64,000 nt of DNA, taken from assembly GCA_949752795.1 (NCBI GenBank), contig OX457056.1:174306428-174370427 (forward strand), read 5' to 3'. Below, in pieces: positions 26,269 to 41,200 of the stretch. The translations under genes and the position numbers were made by a program. The first letter of the stretch is position 1. Each line of letters starts with the position of its first letter. Source of the DNA: Hyperoodon ampullatus. Lineage: Eukaryota > Chordata > Mammalia > Artiodactyla > Ziphiidae. The notes under the pieces are model-generated. The model was given only the letters and a program-made list of their open reading frames with translations. It made no database searches and was not told the origin of the DNA.

Positions 26269-29200
26269 CGGTACGCGGGCCTCTCACTGTTGTGGCCTCT
26301 CCCGTTGTGGAGCACAGGCTACAGATGTGCAGGCTCAGTGGCCATGGCTCATGGGCCCAGCTGCTTCATGGCATGTGGGATCCACCCGGACCAGGGCACA
26401 AACCCGTGTCCCCTGCATCAGCAGGCGGACTCTCAACCACTGCGCCACCAGGGAAGCCCAATGTTCCTCATTTGAACAGTGGAAGGATTATCAATAACCA
26501 TCTCTAGGGGTTTTTGTAGGGACTGACTGGGCACAAGACCTGAGACATAACAAGTGCTTGATAAATGATGGATAACTGAAATATACGTAAATGATGACAC
26601 CAAGTTTCTTCCCAGAGGGGTGATGGGGGGCATGTTTATCATGTAACCTGTGTTTGAAGCAACACCAGTTAAAGATAAAATTCTAGATAAAGATATGTAT
26701 GGGGGGCCTCCCTGGTGGCGCAGTGGTTGAGAGTCCGCCTGCCGATGCAGGGGATACGGGTTCGTGCCCCGGTCCGGGAAGATCCCATATGCCACGGAGC
26801 GGCTGGGCCCGTGAGCCATGGCCGCTGAGCCTGCGCATCCGGAGCCTGTGCTCCGCAACGGGAGAGGCCACAACAGTGAGAGGCCCGCGTACCGCAAAAA
26901 ACAAAACAAAAAAAAAAACAAAAAACAACAACAAAAAAAAAGATATGTATGGGGATAAGAGAGGTTTAAAATCTGTTTTAAGAAAAATAAATACATGAGT
27001 CATTGGAGCAGAAAGGACATAGTTCAGCTTTCTTATCTAACTACTTACTATCTTTTTGATTCTTTCTTCTTATACAATGATTACAGGTAAAATCCTATTA
27101 ATGAAAAGCTCCAAGGGGAAAAAGAAAATTGTTTTTAAAGGATGGCTCTCCAATTTCAAGAAAATCAAGTTGATTTACATTATCAAACCTAGGTCAGTAA
27201 CAGAAGCATTTAGACTGCTGCCTAAGGCTCATTTTAATGAGAACCAATCTGCAGTTAAACGTGGTGACATAAAAGCTCAGGTATTATTTTGCAGGGCAAA
27301 ATACTAGGGTGGTCACTGTCCAGGGCAGCCACTGTCCTCTTGATGACTGGAAGGGCTAGGAGGGTGGATCCAGCCTGGCCAAACCAGAGCGGTCAGAGTA
27401 CCTTCTTATTAAGAAGAAAAGTGGCTCCTTGGTTCTCGTTAGTTTTACTGACTGCACTATAAAAGCAAAATTTACAGATATCAGTGGAACAAATAGCATA
27501 AAATAACCCTTTGAGCTACCTGGAGTCACACGAAATATTGTAAATAACTTGGATTTGGTGCATAGAAACCAAACATTCAAAACAAATCACTGATATTGAC
27601 TCAAAATGGTATACTCTACTGTTGCTAGTTTTCTCTGACACAGAGGTCAAAAGAATGAGACAGGGCTGTAAATAAGTTTAAAAACAGAAGTTAAAAATAC
27701 TTTCAACATAGGAGGTGCAAGATGGAGAATTTTCTTGTTTTAGATCTAAGAGGTAAAACTCAACCTTTAGATTTTGAAGTGTTTCTTATGGCATTTCAAA
27801 ATACGCAGAGAAGTTTTCACACCTGAAAGATACTGAAGTCTTCTAGTTAAACAATTATTACCAATAGTGGAATTTCAGGAGTCTGATGTCACCTGCTAAC
27901 AGTCACATAAGCAAATCACCAAACATTCCACAAGAACCAGAATAAAGTGGTAGGCACTGAGAACTAGCAGCGAGGGTATTCCTATCTTTTGAAAGGAGAG
28001 AGGTGCTTCCTATTTTATTCTCCATCAGACACTTGGGCTATACTTCAAATATAACCTCACTGTCACAATTTCTTCCAAATAAACAAGAAATACATGTGGG
28101 AAATTTGTAAACAGTTTGGAAATAAATAATCTAATTCATTAGGGCATGTAAACAATTCATTAAATGCAACAGATTAGAACTTAAGAAAGTCACCTTACCT
28201 CAGGGACATCAATATCCAAAGTTGCAAAATGGATACAAAATACTTATCCTAAAGAGTCGCACTTTATATACACGTTACCTAACTATAAACTGCTCACGTA
28301 CCAGAGACCAGACATTGTTACAATTGGATTTTTAACCACCAATAAAACTACAATAGTACAGCATGCACAGCAAGTGTGCAAAAAATGATCTTTAATACTC
28401 AGTCAGATATGAATATATATAAAAATTAAGAGCTTCCACTTTAGAATGCCTGCTATGTATCCCAAAATGTATACGACAATTTTGTACATGCTTCTATTTT
28501 ATCCTCTTAGCGTCTCCATTCATTTAGTGTTACAGACGAGACTGAGGCTGAAAGAAGTTAAATCATCCACCAGAGGTCACATGGTCAGTGGCAGGGCTGC
28601 AACTCATAGTAGACCCCTCTGCTCTGCGGGTCCTCTCTAAATAGGCAAGCACAGTTATTGGGGTGGGGTGGGGTGGGGGACAGGACACACAGAGTCAAAG
28701 AGACTGTCATTTGAATCAGGTCTCTGCCACCCAAAGGCCCTAGTGACTTGGGGCAAGTTCTTCCAATTCTCTAAGACTCAATTTCTGTACTAATAAAATC
28801 TGTGAGTAAGAAATACTTCCTAGGGTTAATATGAAATTTAAGATGACAAACTTGCAGTAGTTGGCAAGTAGAAAGCTCTAAATATCCACGGGTTGAATCT
28901 TTCCCAGTGCATCTCACATGCCACTGCAGTGGTCCTCTGGATAAAAGACATCAGAGAACACCTGAGAAGGTCAGCTGGCACGATATTTAATAGATTAAAT
29001 CATGAAGTTGTAGAGCAGCAAGGTAACTTAAATAAGATCCAGCCAAATCCTTTCACTGCACAGCTAAGGAAACCAAGGACCGGAAAATTAACGCTCAAGC
29101 AGTTATTCGGCAGCACAGCACGACCCAGAACCCAGATCCTTTCTCATCTTGAGTCAACAGCCCCTTCTACTCTATCACTCAGCTTCTCCGTTCCCCTTTG

Positions 29201-32200
29201 GCTCCTCTTGCGAAAAGAGTTCAAGGCTATAGAATGTGCCCACGGCACCACCCAGAATGGATGACAAAAGAACCAGAGTGGGAAGTACCTGGCTGGTGGG
29301 GCATTTAATAACCTCAACCAATCACTTCGGGGAGGAACCTGTATTAGAACCTGTCCACACTGTTCATAAAATATGTGAGCTCTAAAAGGGAGAAAAGCCA
29401 AATCTACACTGATCATGTGCACGTACAAAAACTGCCTGTGAAAGGTGGACACTTTAGGGTTCAGTTTTAGAGATGGAAGAAGAGCCCAAGAAACATGAAG
29501 CCCCTACTAAGGTTAAGTAACTAGTCATACGGGCTGTTCTGGCAGACACAGCTGGCTACAAACTGAATTAAGTATTAGAATAACAAAGTGAAGTAAGTCA
29601 TGTCTGGGTCAGAAATAACAAGAATGATGTTATGTCTTTCATAGAGGAAGGAAAGAAGATCGTTAAAAAGAAAAAAAGAACAGAAGAAAACAACATATAA
29701 AACCTGTCCATTCCCCACCCTAGCTTTTCTGGGTAAATCCTTAACTAACAGACATTTGTTATTGAGACTCTAATAACTTAGTATAATTCCTGTCCTTTTC
29801 ATTCTAGAAATGGTATAAAATACCATTCAGGATGATGAAAGGCAGTCATCTTTACTATGGCCTCTTTCTGTTCTTTTCCTTAGTGAAATAAATTTGTCTA
29901 TTCAAAGAAATCAATGAATATTTTTTAGATAGAATTGAGACTATTACTATCATTGTGTGCTGAATACACTCCTAATTGTTCATGCTCAAAACAGCTCCAG
30001 GTGGAATGATTTCTACTATTAGCAAACAGAGGCCTTTTTTGTTCATTTATCTAATATCTGCTGAGCACCTACTATGCGTCAGGTCTTACACTGATTCTTG
30101 GATAAACACTGGTGAATCAAATCAATATAATTCCTGCTCCTGTAGAGCTCTGAGTCCAGAGACAACATATAGGTAAACGACAGTCAATCACAAGGTTTTG
30201 TAGGCACCATGGAATTTTAATAAGCACCAGAGGATAATGAGGGGAGGGGGGTGGAGGGACTGCATCTCTGAAACAGTGACAGTAAACTGAGACCTACAAA
30301 GTAAGTGGGAGTGGGCCAGGGAAAGAAGGGGAGAAAGACCGAGAAAAGAGAAGCACTGTGTTTTGTACATGTATTAAGTTGATCCGAGATCCGTTACCTA
30401 ACTTCTCATAGGCTCCCTAACAAATTTGTTTTCAGATGTATAGTAATGGCCTGAAACAGGGAAATATTCTGCACTGCTAAGAGGAAATTATATCAATAAC
30501 AATAGTAGTAATAGCTAGCGTCTAACTGAGCATTTACTGTATGCCAGGCACTCCTGAGTCACTGAATCCTCTCAATTCTTATGTGTGCGCGCACACACAC
30601 ACTTTCAATTGGATCTCATGAATACAATACTGTATTAATCATCAGCCTTAGGTTAATGACCATCCTAATGATTGGGCCAAGCACAAAAGCCCGGCCTGCC
30701 TTTATTTAGTTATTTAATTAGCTATTGCTAATAACAGGTGTCCAAGAATCTTTCAATAATACAAAAAGTAAGATCTTGATAAAAACCTGTATCAAACCAT
30801 ATGGTCCCCTTCACCCAAGGTAATCATCACCCTGTATCCTGTGTTTATCATCCCTTTGCTTTCCTTTTTTATACAGTTTTGTTGCACTTATATATTTTCA
30901 TTAAAAGTGTGCTGTTTCATTTTAGTTACCTTTGTTAAAAAAAAAGATATCAGGGTGAATGTCACTTACGGGACTTAATTTTTCACTTATATTCCTGAGA
31001 TTGACTCACATTGCTATGCCTTGTTGTAATTCATTAATTTTGACTCTTGTGTAATATCACCGTTTATTCATTCACCCTCTCAGTGATCGGCACTAGGGTT
31101 GCTTCCAGGTTTCTGCTACTGTGTAGAGTGCTGCTATGAATATTCACAGGCACACGCCTGTTCCACGTGTGTCAGCTCACTCTGAGCCCAGGAGTGGGAC
31201 TGTGGGACCACGGTGTGTGAATGCTTACCTTTAGAAGGCAAAGCCTCCCAGAGTCATCCGCTTACATTCCCACCATGTATAAATAAAACATGTGGATCCA
31301 CATGTTCTTCAATACTTGACACTGTCAGGCTTAATTTTTCTGACAGAAAATACATAGTATGGTAGCTATCTGAATTTGCATCTCCATGACCACCAATGCC
31401 ATGGAACATCTCTTCAGGCATACCCTGGCCCTGTGTTTACTCTGCTGTCTGTCACTCTCGCCATTTTTCCTACGGGGCTGTGTGTGGCATTCTCACTGAT
31501 TACAGTTTTTAACATATATATATTTTTTATTCTAATACTCTGTCAGTGGTTATGTATTGGGAATAGCTTCTTCTAATTTGAAACTTGTCTTTTCACTTTC
31601 CTTAGGAATCTTAATTTTTCAAAAAGATCTTATTTTAAATTTAGTTCAATGTATGTCCTTTCTAGTCATATTTAAGAAATCCCTCCTTATCCCAAGGATT
31701 ATGCTATTTTCTAATATAAATGTTCACTCTTTGGTTTGGACTTACATAAGTTTTTAATCTACCCAAAGTTGACTTTTTAAAAATGGCTTGAAGTATAGAT
31801 CCATTTTAATCTTTTTCCAAATGGATTTCCCCAGCTCCCTTAACAGTACAGTGGTCTGTCTTTACCCAACTGATGAGGCAAGTAACCTCTGTCTTATACC
31901 AAAGCTCTGCGTGGGTCCGCTTCCAAGCTTGCTCTCCTGTGTTGGTCAATTTATCCATCCCTACACCAAACGCTACAGTTTTAACTAAAACGGCCTCAAA
32001 AGTTTGGATCATTAGAAGTCTTCCTACTCTACTATTTTTCAGAAGTGTCCTAGCTATCTTTGGTTCTTCTTTATTTTCATATAAATTCAAAGACCATTTT
32101 ATTGAGTTTCATGAAAAATTCTCTTCTTATCTATAGGTTAATTTAGGAGGAACTGCCACCTTTCTGATTTTAACTCTTCCTATTCTTGGACCTAGTGTAT

Positions 32201-35200
32201 CTTTCCATTTATTTAGGTCTTCTTTAATATATAATAAGTTTTTACCTGCAAATCTTGAACATTTTTAATTATTTCTAAGTACTTGATATTTTTTGATACT
32301 ATGTAAATGATACCTTCTCATTGTTTTCCCATAGTTGCATTTCTGCATACTAGCAGCAAACTTTTGTATATTAAACTACACTTTAAAAAAACTACATTCA
32401 CTTTTGCTAAACTTTCCTATTTTTTTCAAATAATTTACCTGGAAATTACTTTAACTTTTTAAATATAAATAATCACATCATCTGACAACAACTCGATTAT
32501 TATTACCAATTTACAGGTGAGAAAACTGAGACACAAAAATGTTACATATTGAAATCGGGATCTAGAAAAGATAATTGTATTCCTATGTTCACTGCAGTGT
32601 TACTCACAACATCCAAGAGTTAGAAACAATCTAAATGTCTATCGATAGATAAAGAAAATGTGATGTATACATACAACGGAATATTTACTCAGCCATAAAG
32701 AAGAAGGAAATCCTGTCACATACTACAACATGGATGAACCTTCAGGACATTATGCTAAATGAAATAAGGCAGTCACAGAAGGAAAAATACTGCATCATTC
32801 CACTTATATGAGGTATTTACATAGTCAAGCTCACAGAGACAGGAAGTAAAACGGTGGCTGCCAGGAGCTGAGGGGAGAGGGAAATTGAAGGTTGCTGATC
32901 CGTGGGTATAAATTCAGTCATGCAAGATGAAAAAGTTCTAAAGATCTGCTGTACAGCATTGTCCTTAGAGTTAGTAACTGTACTACACACTTAAAAATTT
33001 GTCAAGAGGGTAGATCTCATTATGTGCTTTTCTGCAATTAAAAAAAGTTAAATAAATTGCCCATAGAAACACTGGAAACAGTAGAGCTGAGATCCAAATC
33101 TACGTAGTCTGAACTCCATACTCTGTGACACTGCTTGCTATCATGTACATAGAAAACAGTATGCAAATAAATAAAATTTTACATATTTCCTATTCACATA
33201 TTAAATAGTTTTGATTTTTTATACTTACACTGCAAAAATACTGTTTACTAAGGCTACATATGTAATAATTTATTTGAAATAAGAGTTGACTATATTTTTA
33301 AATTCTTTATATGTACCACATGTAAAAAGTTTCTCATTTTTACATCTTACAGTTAAAAATTTTTCTAATTCCTACTATTTTCATAAACAGATAAAATAAT
33401 CTTTAAAATCCTACTGTCGGAAAATGTCACTTCTCTTTCAATCATAGTCAGGATTTTATAAATTTTTTAAATTAAATGTTTGGCATTATGACAGGCATGA
33501 CAAGTAGCACAAAATTCCCCCAGATAAAAAGACAAGTCCCATAAGTCATATATTCAGTTGTGAAATGATAATTCAGAATTTGAAGTATACTGGTAAACTG
33601 TTTAAGTGGCATACAGCTTGACTTTAATTAGCTAAAGAAAAAAGCTTTAAAGAAACAATTTTCCTTTTATAGTTAATGAAACATGAAATTTCTAATAGCA
33701 ATTTTTTTTCATTTCAGTTTTTTACTGTGACTTACTGCTTGGCAGACGCTGGCATTTCTAGTTTGAGTTACTCCTCCCACAAAGATCACACATGTCAGAA
33801 AAATATGAAAGCATAAGTTCACAAGCATGTGCCAGCCTTTGAGACTGATTCTAATCAAACTGTTAAAAGAAAAGGGAAAAAATAAGACCCAGGTTAGTAT
33901 ACTTGAAGCTGGACATCTTCAAGTTAACATTTCCAACTCATAAAAGGCCAGATGTAAATGTTTAAACATTTTATTAAAACATACTATCAGACGCGCACAC
34001 ACACACACACACAGACACACACAGACACACACAGGGTTTGAGAAATCACGCAATACAGTTTATTAACATTTAACTTTGCAATACAGTAAAAAAGACAAGT
34101 CAAATGGAACTACTACATCCACTAAAGGCTAAACAAAATCTCCATAATAAGAAATATGTGGGCTTTTCTTAGTTACAATGTCTTATGACAGACGGATTAC
34201 TTGTTTGTTTCCCCGAGATTTCTGCAAGGTGCCAACCTCTATTTTTCCTGACTTACTAGGATAACATGGTCTAAATGCCCAGTGCATTTCTTCCTGGTCT
34301 TTCATAATGAAATGCTGAAGTCTTTCTTTTTTACATCAAAATCTCCTTGTTTCTTAACTAAATATCAAGAAATGTCACATATGTCCAGCTTAAAGAGGAA
34401 AATACAAGCAAAACCTCTTGTAAAGTGAATTTCTGCTTAGAAAACCCTTTCAGCTCATTATTTCTCACCATCAAATAAAAATTTCTGTAGCTTTGCCTCC
34501 AATTAACAAAAACCATATCCCACACTTAAATTCCACAAACATTCTTAAATGCTGTCTATAAAAAAGAATATCACAACAGGCAAGAATTTATAAAACAGAA
34601 ATAATACCACAGTCTGGTTCTGGGAGACACATCTGCAGGTAACCAGGCTCCACCTTATCTCCCCGCCACGTCCCACCCCCCAGCCACCAACACAGACTTC
34701 CCATATTCTTTCCCAGGTACAAACCCAGCAAAATGAGTGCTGTAGAAAATGAATTTACCATCACAGGCACTAATTATTTATGTCTTGAATTGCATGAAGT
34801 GAAGAAGGCCTATAGGTATTCTGAAGTAATCGTCCTTACTTTTGGAAGGATAGCATGGTCTTAAACTCAGTTTTATCCTAATTAAATGTGAAATAAACTC
34901 CACAGACCTCTATTCACAAAGTGTTATTTCTTACCTGTGATGGTATATGTAACTGATGATGACCGCTAAGAGGCAGAAGAGAAGAATGACAGCCGTGGTG
35001 TAGACCACAGGGTGCAAGAGATTGGCTGCCTGGGTATAGAGTTCAGATCCCGTCAAATCCTGAGGGCAGAAAATGAAAGCATTATTCTAGAAGCACTTCT
35101 CTGGACATCTAGTTACTAAGGTTTTCTCAGTGACTAAAACCGACTGATAAACAGAACTCTGGCCCTTACATCTCTTCCTTTTATTCAAGGACTATGGGTC

Positions 35201-38200
35201 ACGCTATTTTCCTCACACATTACTTTGCCCTCCTAACTTCCATGTGTTAACTACTCATGCAGTGCGTGTATACACATACACTCACACATACACACACACT
35301 CTTATCTTACCATGGACCATCTGCTTTACAAATCTGAATACTGACTCTCCTATGAGGGTAATGGAGAGAGAACAGCAGTGATTTAGAAGGGCAACCACAG
35401 ACTTCATCCTTTTTGATGCCCTTTCACCCCACTTATCACTCTGTGCATTCACCAGGTGATAAGGCACAAAGCAGCAGTATCTCCAAGTCAATAAAGCCTA
35501 AATAGATCTCTCTAACCTCCCACAGTCAAGTTCAACAAATATGAATGGACCAGACACAGTGCAAAGCACAGGGACAGAGTGGTAAACCGTGGTTCTTGCC
35601 CCTGAAGAGCTGAAAGTCACAGGGTACTAAGATACACAATCAGATCACAATAATGTTTTATGAACATAAGAGCAGCCCGGTGATGGGAGCGAAGAGGTCA
35701 AAGATCAGTTAACAGTAAATAATAATAGCAAATCACTTACATAGCATTTACTATAATCCAGGCACTGTGCCAGCACCTCACACAGAGTAACCCTATGAGC
35801 TGGGTATATTGTTAGCCCCATTTCATAGCCTGAAAAACTGAGGCACAAAGAGGTTAAGTGCTGGGAAGGAGGATTAGATCCAAAAGAGCTTGGTTACCAA
35901 GGCTGTGATCCCAAAACCAAGGCAGACAGTGCCTTCCTAAAATGAAAACGGTGGATAGCTTAAGGCTTCCTTCCTTATAAAGGACCAAAGCAGGCTGGGA
36001 GGATGCCTGCACCCAGGCCGGACAACCAGGGTTTCAGGGTCAAAGCTGTAGATTTACCAGATCCTAGCACTAAACTCTCTTTCTAAACTGATTCTGAAAG
36101 CTGCAAAAAGGTCAGCTGGATGTGAGAAGGTATTCACAATGGGTGCATCTCCAATCCAGAAGTTCTTGAGACAATTCCTGAAACTAGAAAAACTAGATGA
36201 AAGACAGGAGGGAATGGGTGACAGACAAGAACACTGAAGACGGGCTCAACGGAGTAGGGAAGGAAGCAGCACATTTTCCCATAGAAGAATCAGAAGCTGA
36301 CAGTGTATAATTACAGATCCAAAAAGATCCTATTAAAACACCTTAACAAGCCCCTCACCGTAACAAATTACGAACAGAGGCCACGGAGCCTGACAAAAAT
36401 CAGAGTTAATGGGAAACTGGGAGATACAACACAGAAAATTGCATTCCAGCTCAGGCACTCGACCCCACTGTGGTGAGTCTTGAACATATAGTTCATCTCT
36501 TTATTTGATAAATGTTAACTGGGTACCCACCATGGCAAGGCACTATGCCAAGCACTGGGCAAGAGCTAAAGGCAGGACCCTCCAGGGCTGACAGTCTATA
36601 AACTAAGACTCGAAAAGGAAAATACAAGACAAAAGCCTACCGTCACCATTCTGAACCTGCCCTTGTGAGATTCCCGTGGGATCGGTCTATGGTACACAGC
36701 TTCAAGGCACTTGCATTCTGCTAAAAGTCCAGAATATTAGAGGAGAAATTCAAAAACTACTAGGGCAACTGGAACCAGTTAGACGCTAGCTGGAGTGCAC
36801 ACATTTCCCCTCGCTTCTATGAAAAGCTCCTCTTCCCATGTAGACTAAATAACTGAGGATAAACTTTCAGTGTCCAGAATGTGGTCTCTAGACTCTTTCT
36901 GTGCACTGCCTGCTTTCCATTCCTCCAGGAAATGTTCAAGAATACATCACCACTTACTAGCTGTATGATTTGAGGCAGTTACTGAGATGGAGATAGCACA
37001 ATTATCTCATCCGGCAGGGTCTGGGGAAGGGGCACAAGGTGTGTACGGGTGTCTTCCACAAGCCTTTGCAGAAAATAACAAGACACAGGAGGCTGGATAT
37101 TATCTAATGAAACATCAACGTGCCAGTTCAGTTCTCAAAATATGTCATATACAATATTTACATTTAAAAGAAATCAGTTGTTTTTCAAAAGCCAAATGTG
37201 ATATAGTATGAGAAAGAAGCTGGATGTTGCCACAGAGGATCCAGACTCTTAAAATTCCAAGGTAGGACTGGAGGAAGGAGCACGTACTATTGACTGGTCA
37301 CACAGAGCACCGCTTCTGCAGGGGCATGTTTGTTGTCACAACAAACTGAGCTTCCCAAGTGAAAGAGAACCTCTGCTGAGAAAATGACCTTTGGAAAGGT
37401 GTGAAGAGCCAGAGAGTAAACAATTTAGGCTTTGCGGGCCAAGAGCAAAATTGAGGCTATTATGCAGGTACTTGTTAATCACTTAAAGGGTGTGGAGAAA
37501 AGGGAACACTCTTGCACTGCTGGTGGGAATATGAATTGGTACAGCCACTATGGAGAACAGTGTGGAGGTTCCTTAAAAAACTACAAATAGAACTACCATA
37601 CGACCCAGCAATCCCACTACTGGGCATATACCCTGAGAAAACCATAATTCAAAAAGAGACATGTACCAAAATATTCATTGCAGCTCTATTCACAATAGCC
37701 AGGAGATGGAAACAACCTAAGTGTCCATCATTGGATGAATGGATAAAGAAGATGTGGCACATATATACAATGGACTATTACTCAGCCATAAAAAGAAACG
37801 AAATTGAGCTATTTGTAATGAGGTAGATGGACCTAGAGAGTCTGTCATACAGAGTGAAGTAAGTCAGAAAGAGAAAGACAAATACCGTATGCTAACACAT
37901 ATATATGGAATTTAAGAAAAAAAAAATGTCATGAAGAACCTAGGGGTAAGACAGGAATAAAGACCCAGACCTACTAGAGAATGGACTTGAGGATATGAGG
38001 AGGGGGAAGGGTACACTGTGACAAAGCGAGAGAGTGGCATGGACAAATATACACTACCAAACGTAAAATAGATAGCTAGTGGGAAGCAGCCGCATAGCAC
38101 AGGGAGATCAGCTTGGTGGTTTGTGACCACCTAGAGGGGTGGGATAGGGAGGGTGGGAGGGAGGGAGATGCAAGAGGGAAAAGATATGGGAACATATGTA

Positions 38201-41200
38201 TATGTATAACTGATTCACTTTGTTATAAAAGTAGAAACTAGCACACCATTGTAAAGCAATTATACTCCAATAAAGATGTAAAAAAAAAAAAATTAAAAAC
38301 CACTCCTAGCTTTCCAGCATTTAGAACATCAAGCAAACAAACAAATGGCAGCTGACTGGAACAGGCCTGTGGGTCAAATGTCTGCCAGGGTTTGCATACC
38401 CCCTGCCCAGTATAAAGGAAACAAATCAAGTTAAGAAAACCTCCTATCTTGATGACAAAAATACAAGAGAATACTATTTAAAATAACTGCGAAGATTGGG
38501 ATAGGAAAGAAGTTAAGAGAAGTTAAAGATTAAAACAAAAGAGGTAAAGTAGAAATCCAAATCAAAATGATTTTCAATTATATCGGTCAACAATATAGGC
38601 TTTGTGATACTATAACGAAAACATTGGTGAATGGGGTCAAAAGGTACAGATTTCCAGTTATAAAATAAAGTCCTGGCAATACAGTGTGCAGTATGGGAAC
38701 TATAGTTAATAATACTATATTGCATATTTGAAAGTTGCTAAAAGAGTAGATCTTAAAAGTTTTCATCACAAGAGTAAAAATTGTAACTGTATGGTGATGG
38801 GTGCTAACTAGGCTTACTGTGGTGATCATTTTGCAATATACACAAATATCAAATCGTTACACTGTATTCCCGAAACTAATACAATGCTGTATGTCAATTA
38901 TACCTCTACTTTAAAAAATACAGTATCTACCTGTACAGGGAAAGGAGGTGACATCTCAAATATCCTCAAATCCTATAATTTCACTGCTACCTATGATTCT
39001 TGCTTTCACTCCTTCTCTTTTTATAAATGAAATCACTTGTATTAAAAAAAATTACTAAATACATGGTCCATAAATGGCCACTAGGAGACACGCATGAGAA
39101 AAAAAGTAGAAGTGTCATTCAGTTTGCAATATAGTGATATATAAGACAGGAAAAGTCTGTGCCTCTTGTGCTTACTCAACTGTCCATCACTAAATGGTGA
39201 TCCTAGTCACTCTCTTTTATATGGTGCAAAGTTTAAGAAAATAGGCAAGAAAACGGAAAGTAAAGTCAAAATAAACTGCATCAATTCAGAGAATATTAGA
39301 ATACCAGAAAGTATGTTAAAAACTGCAAAGACAGTTATTATTAAGGAACCAAATAAATGGAAGAAGAGTTTTTGAAATTCTTTGTTTACTTGACAGAGAT
39401 TCACACATTTACAAGGGTTTACTTTTAGCCTGAGAATTACTAAATATAAAATTACTGGCAGTTTTAAATAATTCACTATCATCATATCAATAATAAGAAT
39501 AATTATAAATCAGTAATTGTTTAAACTCACCAGGATCTGAATAATGGAAGGAAGTCCAAAGAAAATCATCTCAGGGTTCCCTCTGTTTGTCAGAGTATAA
39601 GTATTTTTAAGAGTTTGACAATAAAATAAAATTTTAAAATAGATCTGAAATCAAAAATGTAAAAAAACCCACAAAAGGGCTTCCCTGGTGGCGCAGTGGT
39701 TGAGAATCTGCCTGCTAATGCAGGGGACACGGGTTCGAGCCCTGGTCTGGGAGGATCCCACATGCCGCGGAGCAACTAGGCCCGTGAGCCACAACTACTG
39801 AGCCTGCGCGTCTGGAGCCTGTGCTCCGCAAAAAGAGAGGCCACGATAGTGAGAGGCCTGCGCACCACGATGAAGAGTGGCCCCTGCTTGCCACAACTAG
39901 AGAAAGCCCTTGCACAGAAATGAAGACCCAACACAGCAAAAATAAATTAATTAATAAACTCCTACCCCCAACATCTTCTAAAAAAAATAAAAACCCCACA
40001 AAAAACAAAAAAACCCACAAGACTATGACGTCTATGTTGCTTTTAATTTTTCCCCTAAGAAACAAAGCATAATTTAAAGATTTTAATCCTCCTACCACAC
40101 ACCATACACAAAAGTCAATTCCAATCAAATCACAGACCTAAATGTGAAAGGTAAAACACATTTAAAGCTTCTTAAGGCAAACAAAGGAAAATATCTTCAT
40201 GATTTGGGGATAAGCAAAGATTTCTTAAATAGGACATAAAAAAGTACTACTAAAAAAATATAGAAAAATTAGAAACTCTGCTCATAAAAAGACAACATTA
40301 AAAGAAAAAGGCATGTATATAGACTGAATACGTCCCCCTCACAAAATTTGTATGTTGAAATCTAACCTCCAATGTGATGTTATTTGGAGATGCTGCCTTT
40401 GAGAGGCGATTAGGTCATGAGGATGGAGCCCTTATGAACAGGATTAGTGTCCTTTTATAAAAGAGATACCAGAGAGTTCTCCTGCTCCTTCCACCATGAG
40501 AGGACACAGAGAGAAGACAGCATCTATGATCAGGAAGCCAGCCCTCATTAGACACCGAATCTGCTAGCTTCTTGATCTTGGACTCAATTAAGCCTCCAAA
40601 ACTGTGAAAAAAAAATTTCTGCTGTTTGTAAACCATCTACTCTGTGGTATTCTGTTCTGGCAGTTGAATTGATTAAAACAGGCATGAACTGGGAGAAGCC
40701 ATTTGCAACACATAAATCCAACAAAGAGCTCCTATTCAGAACTCATGAAGAATTCCTATAAACCAGTAAGAAAACGACAACCAAATTAAAACTGGCAAGA
40801 CTTGAGCAATAACTTCACAAAAGGGCATACCCAAACTGCCAATATGAAAATGAAGAGGTACTCAACATCATTAGTCACCAAAGAAAGGCAAATTAAAACC
40901 ACAATGATCAATCACAACACAACCACTAGAAGACGAAAACTAAAGATTGACATTATCAAGCATTGACAAGGATGTGGAGCAATTAAAACTCATTACTGGT
41001 GAGACTGTAAAACAATAAAAACACTTTGGTCAATTGCATGGCATTACCTACCAAAGCATATGGGTGCCTACAACCTAGTAATTCCACTCCTGAATGCACA
41101 TGTCCATCAAAAAACATGTGCATGAATATTTACAGCAGTTTTTTCTTGATACCAGATCCTTGCAACAACCAAAATACCCATCAACAGTAGAACGCACAAA

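Noticed and set aside
26292..26996. Open frames over the SINE pair, including 187 codons on the minus strand
   Set aside because: They are translations of CHR SINE sequence, which gives similar peptides at every copy (for example at 825-1205, 15189-15476, 39590-40128 and 58933-59284).
37512..37826. 104-residue plus-strand protein
   Set aside because: It is the decayed C-terminus of L1 ORF2 in a 5'-truncated copy, not a host gene.
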